Shown here: positions 27,801 to 36,736 of the stretch, piece by piece
How the letters are laid out: each line of letters starts with the position of its first letter
How positions within the stretch are numbered: the first letter of the stretch is position 1
NCBI RefSeq assembly: GCF_024519285.1
Contig: NZ_JAMZCY010000005.1
Span: 496,001 to 560,000, forward strand
DNA from: Cohnella sp. WQ 127256
GTDB lineage: Bacteria > Bacillota > Bacilli > Paenibacillales > Paenibacillaceae
Length of the DNA stretch: 64,000 bases
Reading direction: 5' to 3'
Position numbers and translations under genes: made by a program
Notes under the pieces: generated by a model
The model's database searches: none
What the model saw: only the letters and a program-made list of their open reading frames with translations
Told to the model about the DNA's origin: nothing

Positions 27801-28919
27801 TTGACATCAAGGGAAACGTTGGAAGAGAAGGTGAACACGCAAGAACGGATTTTGCTGACAGCAGAGCAGGTATATGCACAGAAGGGATATGCCGGTACCC
27901 GTGTCAGTGATATTGCGGAGAGAGCTGAAGTAAACGTTGCTCTAATCAGCTATTATTTCGAGTCCAAGGAAAAGCTGTATCATGGCGTTCTAGACCGGCT
28001 TTTCCACAATTGGGAAGCACATGTGCATGATATGTCTTGGGATGACGATGACCCTGAGAAGGTGCTCAGCGAATATATTCACAAGCACTTCGAATTCAAA
28101 TGGAGCAATATGAATATGTTCCGAATCTTTCAGTGGGAGAGCTTGTCGGATGCAGGAATCTATCGGGAATATGTCCGTCAATATTGGGAAAAGGATTTTC
28201 AAGAGAAGCTTGGTGTTTTGAAGCGGTGGAAGCGTCAGGGTCTGTTAAATCCTTATTTAAATGAGAATGTTGTCCTTGCACTTCTATGGGGGATGATGGA
28301 TCGATTACTGTTCTCGAAGGAAGAGGAGCTTAGGTTATTTCTAGGTATGCGGGAAGCAGGGTTCACTCTGGATGAAATGCGTAAGGTGTGCTCTAAGGAG
28401 ATTATGGGAATGGCGTTCTATGGGATGCTTCCTCGAAGAGAGATTGGGGTTCCTGGTCATCAGCCTAAGGAATATCAGATTCGTATTGTCCCACTCGATG
28501 AACAATCGCTTGAGCATACCGAGGTCGAAGAGTTAATCCTAAGTCTGTCATCGGCAGCAGATGTGAAGACCATGATTGTGTCTGTCGGCGAACAACTGGA
28601 ACCCATCGCGTTGAATTGTGAAGGTCTCATCCTTGTTCTCAACTCTGAATACGGAGAAATATCGGCTTCTGCTCAGCAAAGATTAAAGGAACTCGAAGCA
28701 GTGGCTGAGAGGGGGGAATTGTCAGGGCTTCCTGTCGGACTGTGGGTCATTCGAGGTGATCGTGAAGCGCAGAATCTGCAGAGTCTGTTGGAGCAGCAAT
28801 TGGGTCGGATGGGAATGTATCCCCTTCAACGGCTCATTGATCAGAGCTCCGGGCAATTCGGGAAACGATTCGCTCAATATATGAAGAGACTTCAACCCTG
28901 TGACGAACAGAACAAATGA
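27801..28919 (+). CDS. TetR-family regulator with unusual flavodoxin-like C-terminal domain
   Basis: The 372-residue protein is about 170 residues longer than normal TetR regulators. Residues 10-60 hold the helix-turn-helix (RILLTAEQVYAQKGYAGTRVSDIAERAEVNVALISYYF), followed by the ligand domain to about 220. The extra part (about 228-372) has the order of a NADPH-dependent FMN reductase/flavodoxin fold: IRIVPLD, CEGLILVLNSEYGEISASAQQRLK, LPVGLWVIRGDREAQNL, QLGRMGMYPLQ. The phosphate-binding loop seems lost, so it may sense rather than catalyse. The start is TTG with GAGGGGGAGG at 27787-27796. It leads the hyu cluster and probably represses it. Confidence 0.8.
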   Translation: MTSRETLEEKVNTQERILLTAEQVYAQKGYAGTRVSDIAERAEVNVALISYYFESKEKLYHGVLDRLFHNWEAHVHDMSWDDDDPEKVLSEYIHKHFEFKWSNMNMFRIFQWESLSDAGIYREYVRQYWEKDFQEKLGVLKRWKRQGLLNPYLNENVVLALLWGMMDRLLFSKEEELRLFLGMREAGFTLDEMRKVCSKEIMGMAFYGMLPRREIGVPGHQPKEYQIRIVPLDEQSLEHTEVEELILSLSSAADVKTMIVSVGEQLEPIALNCEGLILVLNSEYGEISASAQQRLKELEAVAERGELSGLPVGLWVIRGDREAQNLQSLLEQQLGRMGMYPLQRLIDQSSGQFGKRFAQYMKRLQPCDEQNK

Positions 28920-28931
28920 GGAGTGAGTTCA

Positions 28932-31139
28932 TTGATCAGTGAAAACAGAAGCAGAACCACAATTCCGGCACGGAAAACTTCCCCCATTCAATATGAAATC
29001 TTACGGCATCGCCTGCAATCGATCACGGAAGAAGCGGCTGCTGCGATGAAGCGTGTATCCGGTTCTCCCGTGGCGACAGAAATAGGGGATTTGAATGTCG
29101 CGATCATGAATCGCGAAGGTGACTGTGTACTGATCGGTCAATATATCGTGACTAAGGGCTCCACACTATCCTGTGTGGTCAAGGATGTTCTCGAGCATTA
29201 CAAGGAAAATCCGGGAATTAGGGAAGGGGACGGCTTCTTATGTAACGACCCCTATATCGGAATCATGCATCAGAATGATATCGCGCTCGTCATGCCTTAC
29301 TTCCATGAAGGAGAATTGATCGCATGGGTAGGTGCAGAAATCCATCAAATCGATGTTGGAGGACCTACACCGGGTCAAGTACAGTTGGGAGCCAAGGATA
29401 TTTATGGAGAGGCTCCGCTTATGCCATCGATCAAGGTACTGCAGAACGGGCAGCTGCTTGCAGATGTTGAACGTAATTATTTGCGGAAAAGTCGAGTTCC
29501 TGACCTGCTTGCGTTAGATTTGAGAGCTAAGCTGGCCGCGTGCAATACGCTTATACAGAATATGAGCCTGCTAGTGGGGCAACTAGGAAAGAACGGCTTG
29601 GTGGACTTCCTCGAAGATATTCTTAACGATGCAGAATTACTTCTACGGACCAAGCTACGCAAAATTCCGGACGGCAGTTGGTTCTCTCGAGCCTATATGG
29701 AATTTGATGAGAAGGTCTATCCGATCGTGCTTAAGCTCAGCAAAATGGACGATGAGCTCCAATTTGATTTTACCGGAACCGCCAAACAAGCTCCTGCAAC
29801 AATCAATCTTACTTACCCTTCTCTCGTTGCCATGCTCAGCGGAACTCTCGTGTCAACCTTATGCTGGGACATCCCGTGGACAACTTCTGGAGTCGAGCGG
29901 ACGATCAAGGTATATGCCGAGAGTGGCACTTTAGTTAATCCTACCTTCCCTGCGGGTGTGTCCAAATCAACAACAAGCATCGGATTACTCATTATGGCGC
30001 TGGTCGGTAATATCGTTTCGAAAATGCTGCTGGCCTCAGGCCACTATACAGACCGAGCTATGGGAGGTTGGCCGGGATCGAAAGCGCAGGAGGAATTGAA
30101 CGGGACGAATCAGTTTGGATTACCATTCGGCGCAGATATTCTCGATGGTATGGCTGGTGGCGGAGGAGCACGAACGTTTAAGGATGGCATTGACACAGGA
30201 GGGCTTGTAGGGGCAGCGAAGAGCAGTATTTCAAACGTTGAGCACTATGAGCAGGAATACCCGCTCTTGTATCTGTATCGCAAGCAATTGCCGGATTCCG
30301 GTGGAGCGGGAATGTTCAGAGGAGGAAATGGAATCGATCGGATGTATGTCGTTCACGGAGCTTCGATCATTCCGGATGTTATTATGCACAGCATGGGCTC
30401 TAAGGTTCCCGCTACGGTCGGCATTGCCGGTGGTCATCCTTCAGCGACGAATCAATTTTATATTAAGAGGGGTGCTCTAACTGACCAACAGCTTTCCGAC
30501 GGGGAGATGCCAGCAGCCTTTGAAGACATTCTAGGAGAAGTGGAGATTCACCAGAATATGTCCCATAGCTACTTGGAGAGCGGTGACGTCTATCGTTCCA
30601 TCTCCAATGGGGGTGGAGGCTTCGGAGATCCTTTTCAAAGAGAACCTGCATTGGTGTTGGAGGATCTCCGTCTCGGTAGAGTGACGGATGAGACTGCTGC
30701 TGGTCAATACGGGGTAATCGTGTCAGAAGGGAAAGTGGATCTTACAGAGACTGTAAAGCTGCGAGCTAAGCTGCTTCAGAAGCGCAAGGATGAGACAACT
30801 GCTCCATCGCTCACTCAAGCTCCCGTTAAAATGGAAAAACAGGTTGCGCGGTTGTTCCACGATCTGTTCATTGGCAAGGGTGAGGATGGCCATCATTACT
30901 TCTATTGCGACTGCGGATGTACGATTGCACCGAACGGAGCAGAAGCCTATCAGTACATGGCAAGTTGGAATAAATCTGCTAGTGAGGCAGGTAGGTATGT
31001 TGATCCGCACAAAACAGGTGAATTAGATTTCCGTTGGCAGACTCATTATTGTCCTAGCTGCTTTGTACAATTCGATAGCTCGATGGTTCGAGTTGGGGAT
31101 GAGAGATTGCCCTCCGACCATCTGCTAATCATGGAATAA
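28932..31139 (+). CDS. Hydantoinase B/oxoprolinase family protein with Cys-rich C-terminal extension
   Basis: HyuB-type subunits act with HyuA in ATP-dependent ring opening (N-methylhydantoin, 5-oxoproline) or carboxylation (acetone, acetophenone). The core covers residues about 20-600 (LNVAIMNREGDCVLIGQ, CNDPYIGIMHQNDIALV, SNGGGGFGDPFQR). The last 100 residues add Cys at about 662, 664, 666 (FYCDCGCTI) and 710, 713 (YCPSC), numbered from a GTG at 28923, reminiscent of the acetone carboxylase gamma subunit. GAGGAG at 28918-28923 fits a TTG at 28932; a GTG at 28923 lies inside it. Coupled to the TetR gene; hyuA follows. Confidence 0.85.
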   Translation: MISENRSRTTIPARKTSPIQYEILRHRLQSITEEAAAAMKRVSGSPVATEIGDLNVAIMNREGDCVLIGQYIVTKGSTLSCVVKDVLEHYKENPGIREGDGFLCNDPYIGIMHQNDIALVMPYFHEGELIAWVGAEIHQIDVGGPTPGQVQLGAKDIYGEAPLMPSIKVLQNGQLLADVERNYLRKSRVPDLLALDLRAKLAACNTLIQNMSLLVGQLGKNGLVDFLEDILNDAELLLRTKLRKIPDGSWFSRAYMEFDEKVYPIVLKLSKMDDELQFDFTGTAKQAPATINLTYPSLVAMLSGTLVSTLCWDIPWTTSGVERTIKVYAESGTLVNPTFPAGVSKSTTSIGLLIMALVGNIVSKMLLASGHYTDRAMGGWPGSKAQEELNGTNQFGLPFGADILDGMAGGGGARTFKDGIDTGGLVGAAKSSISNVEHYEQEYPLLYLYRKQLPDSGGAGMFRGGNGIDRMYVVHGASIIPDVIMHSMGSKVPATVGIAGGHPSATNQFYIKRGALTDQQLSDGEMPAAFEDILGEVEIHQNMSHSYLESGDVYRSISNGGGGFGDPFQREPALVLEDLRLGRVTDETAAGQYGVIVSEGKVDLTETVKLRAKLLQKRKDETTAPSLTQAPVKMEKQVARLFHDLFIGKGEDGHHYFYCDCGCTIAPNGAEAYQYMASWNKSASEAGRYVDPHKTGELDFRWQTHYCPSCFVQFDSSMVRVGDERLPSDHLLIME

Positions 31140-31169
31140 AACGAATCTGGAAGAAGGATGTGAGGAGTA

Positions 31170-33266
31170 ATGAGCTATATTGTAGCTGTTGATTCTGGTG
31201 GCACGTTCAGCGATTGTGTGGTCATTGGCGATAACGGGAAAATGTGGACAGGGAAATCGCCGTCAACTCCTCCCAATTTTGAACAAGGAGTTATCGAATC
31301 TGTACGTGATGCGGCATCAGTTATGGGGATAGAATTAAGAGAGCTGTTAAATCAGACGACACTTTTCTCACATGGGACAACAGTTGCGACCAACGCTTTG
31401 CTAACTAGACAAGGGTGCAAGACTGCGATTATTACGACTAGAGGACATGAAGATGCCATTGTCATCGGACGTACCTACCAGAAGGTTGCAGGACTAAGCT
31501 CAGATGAAGTCATGGATTATAGCCGTCATGACAAAGCACTCCCCGTATACGATCCGAATTATATTCGCGGAGTGATCGAACGAATAGATTATGCAGGACA
31601 GATCGTTGTTCCCTTGTCCTTCGAATCTCTCACAGAAATTGCTGACGAATTGGTAGAGGCTGGTATTGAGGCGATTGCGGTAAGTCTACTATGGTCGTTC
31701 GCAAATCCGGTTCACGAGCAGGCCATACGTAAGTATTTACTTGACCGTAATCCAGCTTGGACGGTGACGTTGTCCTCCGAATTATCCCCTGTTATCGGAG
31801 AATACGAGCGGACGGCAACGACAGCTATCAACGCCTATCTAAGTGTTGAAACCAAGAGCTATATGAATAAGCTGAAAAACGCTTTGTCCAATGAGGGGTA
31901 TCGCAATCGTCCGCTCGTCATGAAATCTTCCGGTGGGATTACCTCAATAGAGCACGCCATGGAAACGCCAGTAGCGCTTCTAACATCCGGTCCTGCGGGA
32001 GGTGTTATGGGTGCGGCAGCGTTGGGCAAGCAACTAAAGCATAGCAACATTCTGACAACTGATGTTGGAGGGACTAGCTTCGACGTAGGTATGATTGTCA
32101 ATTGTGAGCCTGTATTCGCTGCTGCTTCGGTATTTTCTAAATATCAAATTACTTATCCTATGATCGAGGTTGATTCAATAGGAGCGGGTGGAGGAAGTAT
32201 TGCTTGGATTGAGGAAGGTACAGGACTTCTTAAAGTAGGACCGAGGAGCGCGGGGGCTTTGCCTGGTCCAGTCTGTTATGGCAGGGGCGGAAAGCTTCCG
32301 ACGGTAACGGATGCGAATCTAGTACTTGGACGTATGAATCCAGATTATTTTCTCGGTGGCAAGCACAAGCTGGATGTTGAAGGCGCGCGTCAGTCCATGA
32401 GTAGCTTAGCGGATCGTCTCGGTATTAGCCTTGAGGATGTAGCGCTCGGTATCGTAGAAATTGCCGATTCTCATATGGGGGATCTGGTTCGCAAGATGTC
32501 GGTTGAAAAGGGCTATGACCCTAGGAGCTTCGCTCTATATTCCTTCGGTGGAGCGGGTCCCCTGCATGCTTGTGGTTATACGAGAGGGACGGGGATCACT
32601 ACCGTTGTCATTCCACCGATGTCCTCCGTGTTTTCTGCCTATGGAATCGCACAATCCGACCCTGCTGCTGTGGCGGAGGAAACTCTCCTGCTGGAGTTGC
32701 CGTGCGACGCTGAAAGGCTAGAGACAGCTTTGAAAAAATTGGAGAAGCGTGCGATCGAGGAATTGGATTCCATCGGTAATCGATTCGAGTCTATCGATGT
32801 GAAACGCGAAGTGTTAATCCGCTACGAAGGTCAGAAACAAGGTTTACCCGTTGAAGCTAATCTTCCATTACGTACTGCAGAAGATGTGCGGCAATTGATG
32901 GATGATTACGATAAAGCTTATGAACAGCAGTATGGAAAAGGTACGGCATATCGGAAAGCGGGTCTGAAGATCTCAGGACTGCGCGTACGGGTTGTTGGGG
33001 ATCAGAATTTACCTGCCTTAAGCCTAGTAGAGGATCTTCATACTGATGCGGCAATTCCTAAGTTTTATCCCGTATATTACCGTGAAACAGCAGGCTGGTC
33101 GGAGACACCGTTCTACAAGTTCAGTGAATTGCCACGAGGGTTTTCTACCCAAGGACCGGCCATTATTATCTCAAATCATACCACCATTTATGTGGCGCCT
33201 GATTACGATGTGTTGCTTGACGAGAGACAGAATCTTGTCTTAACGAACTCGAAGGGCGGGGAATGA
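31170..33266 (+). CDS. Hydantoinase A/oxoprolinase family protein
   Basis: HyuA is the ATP-binding partner of HyuB, with an actin-like ATPase fold. The 698-residue protein shows AVDSGGTFSDCVV at the N-terminus (phosphate loop), HGTTVATNALLTRQG, TTDVGGTSFDVG and SFGGAGPLHACG, all family blocks. AGGAG precedes the ATG. The pair could open a hydantoin-like ring with ATP or act as a carboxylase; the downstream amidase favours ring opening to an N-carbamoyl product, but this is inference. Its stop overlaps the permease start by four bases. Confidence 0.9.
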   Translation: MSYIVAVDSGGTFSDCVVIGDNGKMWTGKSPSTPPNFEQGVIESVRDAASVMGIELRELLNQTTLFSHGTTVATNALLTRQGCKTAIITTRGHEDAIVIGRTYQKVAGLSSDEVMDYSRHDKALPVYDPNYIRGVIERIDYAGQIVVPLSFESLTEIADELVEAGIEAIAVSLLWSFANPVHEQAIRKYLLDRNPAWTVTLSSELSPVIGEYERTATTAINAYLSVETKSYMNKLKNALSNEGYRNRPLVMKSSGGITSIEHAMETPVALLTSGPAGGVMGAAALGKQLKHSNILTTDVGGTSFDVGMIVNCEPVFAAASVFSKYQITYPMIEVDSIGAGGGSIAWIEEGTGLLKVGPRSAGALPGPVCYGRGGKLPTVTDANLVLGRMNPDYFLGGKHKLDVEGARQSMSSLADRLGISLEDVALGIVEIADSHMGDLVRKMSVEKGYDPRSFALYSFGGAGPLHACGYTRGTGITTVVIPPMSSVFSAYGIAQSDPAAVAEETLLLELPCDAERLETALKKLEKRAIEELDSIGNRFESIDVKREVLIRYEGQKQGLPVEANLPLRTAEDVRQLMDDYDKAYEQQYGKGTAYRKAGLKISGLRVRVVGDQNLPALSLVEDLHTDAAIPKFYPVYYRETAGWSETPFYKFSELPRGFSTQGPAIIISNHTTIYVAPDYDVLLDERQNLVLTNSKGGE

Positions 33267-34111
33267 GTATGTCCAACAATGAAGGTGTAATTCTAACGAG
33301 TGAGGGTGACTACCTTCGGGATGACAAGCTTCAAAGTATCGGTAGTAAGCTAGTAGCTTTACTAGGAAAGGGGAAGTGGATGTTATCGCTTCTGTCACTC
33401 GTTGCACTCTGGTGGATCATGTCTCTTTACTTGACATCCAAGGTGCTCCCCAACCCCATCCAAACTTTAAAGGCGATGGTGGATGACATCGGTGATGGTG
33501 CAATTCTTTCCCATCTCGGCATTACGATGTTTCGCGTCATATTCGCTTTTGTGCTGACGATGACTCTAGGACTGGTGATCGGATGCATCATGGGCTTATC
33601 ACGAAAGGTAGCTGGATTTTTTAATCTGTGGATGGTTGTCGGTATGACGATTCCTGCTCTTGTTTATATTGTTGTGATCTTTCTCTGGTTAGGATTATCA
33701 GAATTTTCTGCCATCTTAGCGGTGACCTGTACAACGGTATTTACAATCTCCTTCAATATTTGGGAGGGGGTCAAGTCTATGGATAAAAAGCTGATGGAAA
33801 TGAGCTTTATTTTCGGTGCAGACAAAAAACTGACTTATCGGAAGGTCATTTTCCCCCAATTAATGCCTTACATTATGGCTTCTGCGAGATTTGGTCTCGG
33901 ACTCACTTGGAAAATGGTTATTTTCGTGGAGTTGATGGGTCGACCAGATGGAATCGGCTTTATGATCAACTATTGGTACTCCTTGTACAATATGTCGCAC
34001 GTCTTAAGCAATGCCATTACCTTTATTATCGTCATGCTTATGATTGAGTTGTTTATTAGCCGCTGGTTGGAGCCGCGCCTGTTCGCATGGCGGCCCAAGA
34101 CTTCTCACTAA
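33263..34111 (+). CDS. ABC transporter permease (SsuC/TauC type)
   Basis: The 282-residue protein is a six-helix permease of the nitrate/taurine/sulfonate importer family. The loop that contacts the ATPase is visible as EMSFIFGADKKLTYRKVIFPQLMPYI, and the helices include FRVIFAFVLTMTLGLVIGCIMGL. It overlaps hyuA by four bases (ATGA); an ATG two codons later, at 33269, is better spaced from GGGCGGGG. With the next two genes it forms a complete importer, presumably for the compound processed by HyuAB. Confidence 0.88.
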   Translation: MSMSNNEGVILTSEGDYLRDDKLQSIGSKLVALLGKGKWMLSLLSLVALWWIMSLYLTSKVLPNPIQTLKAMVDDIGDGAILSHLGITMFRVIFAFVLTMTLGLVIGCIMGLSRKVAGFFNLWMVVGMTIPALVYIVVIFLWLGLSEFSAILAVTCTTVFTISFNIWEGVKSMDKKLMEMSFIFGADKKLTYRKVIFPQLMPYIMASARFGLGLTWKMVIFVELMGRPDGIGFMINYWYSLYNMSHVLSNAITFIIVMLMIELFISRWLEPRLFAWRPKTSH

Positions 34112-34126
34112 GGAGGAGATGGATCA

Positions 34127-34900
34127 ATGACTACGACTCCGTATAAAATATCGTTCAAAAATTTGAACAAATCCTTCACGGTAAACGGAAGTAAGAAACA
34201 AATCCTACGAAATATCAATTTTGAAGTCGAAACGGGAGAGTTTATATGCTTACTCGGATCTTCAGGCTGCGGTAAATCGACCATTCTCAATTTGATCAGC
34301 GGATTGGATAAGGAATATTCGGGAGAGATCAGCATCGACGGCATCCCGCAAGCGAAAAGTCAGGCGCACTTAAGCTATCTGTTCCAGGAGCCTAGGCTCC
34401 TCCCTTGGTTGACGGTGGAGAAAAATATTCATTTCGCATTAGAAGCGGCTAAAGTGCCCAAGACAGAGTGGAAGGATCGTACGGAGCATTACTTGGATCT
34501 CGTGAATTTATCCGGTACCGAGAAGCACTATATCCATCAGCTTTCTGGGGGGATGCAGCATCGGGTATCCATCGCGCGGGCATTCTCAGTCAATCCGGAA
34601 ATTTTGCTTATGGATGAGCCATTCGGTGCGCTAGATGAATTAACAGCTCGTGATATTCGGAAAAGCCTGCTTCAGCTTTGGCAGAAGGATCGCAAAACTG
34701 TCGTTTTTGTTACGCATAATACGCTTGAGGCGACCTATCTAGCAGATCGAATATTTATGATGTCTTCGAACCCTGGAGAAATTGATGAAATCGTTCCTGT
34801 CAGCTTAAGTCGACCAAGGGAGTATGAGAGTGATGAGCTGTTTCAGACGAACAAGCAGGCGATGAGTCGATTTGTGCAAATCTCCGGGCAATTAGCTTGA
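34127..34900 (+). CDS. ABC transporter ATP-binding protein (SsuB/TauB type)
   Basis: The 257-residue ATPase has Walker A GSSGCGKST, the Q-loop LFQEPRLLPW, signature LSGGMQHR, Walker B ILLMDEPFGALDE and the switch His in FVTHNTLEA. The Q-loop sequence with EPRLLPW is typical of the SsuB/TauB/NrtD group. AGGAGGAG precedes the ATG. It powers the permease encoded just upstream. Confidence 0.92.
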   Translation: MTTTPYKISFKNLNKSFTVNGSKKQILRNINFEVETGEFICLLGSSGCGKSTILNLISGLDKEYSGEISIDGIPQAKSQAHLSYLFQEPRLLPWLTVEKNIHFALEAAKVPKTEWKDRTEHYLDLVNLSGTEKHYIHQLSGGMQHRVSIARAFSVNPEILLMDEPFGALDELTARDIRKSLLQLWQKDRKTVVFVTHNTLEATYLADRIFMMSSNPGEIDEIVPVSLSRPREYESDELFQTNKQAMSRFVQISGQLA

Positions 34901-34944
34901 TGGTATTCAAATAAAAAGAGATTCATAGGAGGAGTGGAAATAGG

Positions 34945-36012
34945 ATGAAGTCACAATCTCAAACGGTAAGGAAAGGTCAAAAGGGTCTAATTGTCCTTAG
35001 TTTTGTTCTCATGACGGGTTTACTTGCAGGGTGCGGTGGGAAGGAAAACGAAACGAAGGTGGGAGCTGAGAGCTCAGCACCCGCTAGCTCTTCAGCGGTT
35101 AGTAGCGAACCCGTCGAATTGCGAATGAATGTCGTATCGACAGGAACACAATCCATTCCATCCTTCCTAATCCAGAAGCTTGAGTTGGATAAGAAGCATG
35201 GCTTTGTATTGAAGGCAGTTGAGGATTCAGGCGCCGTTAATGCGAACTGGACCGCCTTCAAGACGGGACAGGTAGATGGCATGATCACGGATTGGCTCAG
35301 TCTTGCTCGTAATATCGAACAAGGGGAAAAAGTAAAAGCGGTTGTTCCCTTCCTTGGATGGGGTAATGGCATTCTCGTACCTGATGATTCCGCTGTTCAA
35401 TCTGTAAAGGATTTGAAGGATCTCAATATCGGTGTTTACAGTCGTATTTCACCTGACTGGGTATTAATTCGCGCAGCAGCTAAGAAATTGTATGACCTCG
35501 ATGTTGAAAAAACAAACAAGGTGAGTGAAGCGGCGCCGGGTCTACTATTGGGATTGATGCAAGAGAAAAAGCTGGATGTCGCCCTCAACTACGGAGATTT
35601 GAATAACAGGCTGGCGGGTCCAGGAGGTTATCGAATTCCCTTCTATGTCTCAGATGTTTTAGTGGATTTGGGTCTATCTCCCGAAGCACCATTCCTCTTC
35701 TATGCGTTCAGTGATTCCTTTATTGAGGAGCACCCTGATACGGTTAAGGCCTTTGCTGCAGCATACAAAGAAGCGATCGAATATTTGAATTCCGATAGTG
35801 AAATCTGGAATGAAATTGCTAAGAAAATGGACATAACGGATGCTAAAACAATCGAGTTAATAAAGGATGGAGCGAAAAAGAACATCTTTTTGGAGCTAAC
35901 TCCGAATATGGAAGGGAATATTCAGAAGATTTTCGAGGTTCTAAAAGCCGAAACAGGAAAAGATGAGCTAGGCTTCGAAAGTATACCGGAACAGATGATT
36001 TGGCAGCCCTAA
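34945..36012 (+). CDS. ABC transporter substrate-binding lipoprotein (SsuA/NMT1-like)
   Basis: The 355-residue protein begins with a lipoprotein signal (basic start, hydrophobic stretch, lipobox LLAGC with Cys30), then a Ser/Ala linker, then a type II periplasmic-binding fold of the SsuA/ThiY/NMT1 group (KTGQVDGMITDWLSLARNIEQG, VKDLKDLNIGVYS). It would capture the substrate outside the membrane. The ligand cannot be read from the sequence; related proteins bind sulfonates, pyrimidines, riboflavin or aromatic compounds. AGGAGGAG precedes the ATG. Confidence 0.88.
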   Translation: MKSQSQTVRKGQKGLIVLSFVLMTGLLAGCGGKENETKVGAESSAPASSSAVSSEPVELRMNVVSTGTQSIPSFLIQKLELDKKHGFVLKAVEDSGAVNANWTAFKTGQVDGMITDWLSLARNIEQGEKVKAVVPFLGWGNGILVPDDSAVQSVKDLKDLNIGVYSRISPDWVLIRAAAKKLYDLDVEKTNKVSEAAPGLLLGLMQEKKLDVALNYGDLNNRLAGPGGYRIPFYVSDVLVDLGLSPEAPFLFYAFSDSFIEEHPDTVKAFAAAYKEAIEYLNSDSEIWNEIAKKMDITDAKTIELIKDGAKKNIFLELTPNMEGNIQKIFEVLKAETGKDELGFESIPEQMIWQP

Positions 36013-36059
36013 TCTTAATTCCACGCTAGACAATAATAAATAGAGAAGAGGAACGTGTA

Positions 36060-36728
36060 ATGGCAACTCATCCGCAGCTTCCAGACAATTATGTATTAAA
36101 CTCTTCAGAGACAGCTTTGCTCGTTATAGATATGCAGAATGGATTCTGCTCCTTACAAGGCTCGCTTGGGCTGAATGGAGTGGACGTATCCCATATGAAG
36201 GCGACGATTGAGCCAGTCAAGAAGCTCATTAAATCCAGCCGGAAAGCGGGCATTCTCGATGCATGGACGATCCAAGAGCATTATCCGGATGATGTTACAC
36301 GCAAGAATCACCGCATTATTCCTCACACTCTGAGGTTTGGTTCGGGCCCGGCAGCGCTAGCACACACTTGGGATTCCGAAGTCGTTGACGAATTAAAGCC
36401 CTTGTACATTCACCCTGCTGAAGAAATTCGCAAGCACCGTTTTAGCGCCTTTTTCGATACGAGACTAGACACTCTTCTCAGGATGAAGGGGATTAAGACG
36501 CTCATTATTTCCGGGGTATCAACCTCTCTATGTGTAGAGACTACGATCAGAGATGCCTATCAACGTGACTATGATGTAATTATTGCGGAAGATGCGATTG
36601 CTACGGATTCGGTCGAGGCACATGAATGGAGCATGCGTATAGCCGCTAAATACTTCGGGGCTTGTATGAAAACGGATGAAATTGTGGGTCTAATTGAAGA
36701 ATCGATGTCCGTTGCTATTCATGAATAA
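36060..36728 (+). CDS. Isochorismatase-family cysteine hydrolase (amidase)
   Basis: The 222-residue protein has the Asp-Lys-Cys triad of the family: Asp in LLVIDMQNGFC, Lys in EEIRKHRFSAF and Cys in ISGVSTSLCVETTIRDAY, with the preceding cis-peptide region. Members include N-carbamoylsarcosine amidase, ureidoacrylate and nicotinamide amidases. In creatinine breakdown, N-methylhydantoin is opened by an HyuA/HyuB-type enzyme and the N-carbamoylsarcosine formed is cut by such an amidase, so this context fits a similar two-step route. The specific substrate is not proven. Confidence 0.85.
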   Translation: MATHPQLPDNYVLNSSETALLVIDMQNGFCSLQGSLGLNGVDVSHMKATIEPVKKLIKSSRKAGILDAWTIQEHYPDDVTRKNHRIIPHTLRFGSGPAALAHTWDSEVVDELKPLYIHPAEEIRKHRFSAFFDTRLDTLLRMKGIKTLIISGVSTSLCVETTIRDAYQRDYDVIIAEDAIATDSVEAHEWSMRIAAKYFGACMKTDEIVGLIEESMSVAIHE

Positions 36729-36736
36729 ATAGACGT

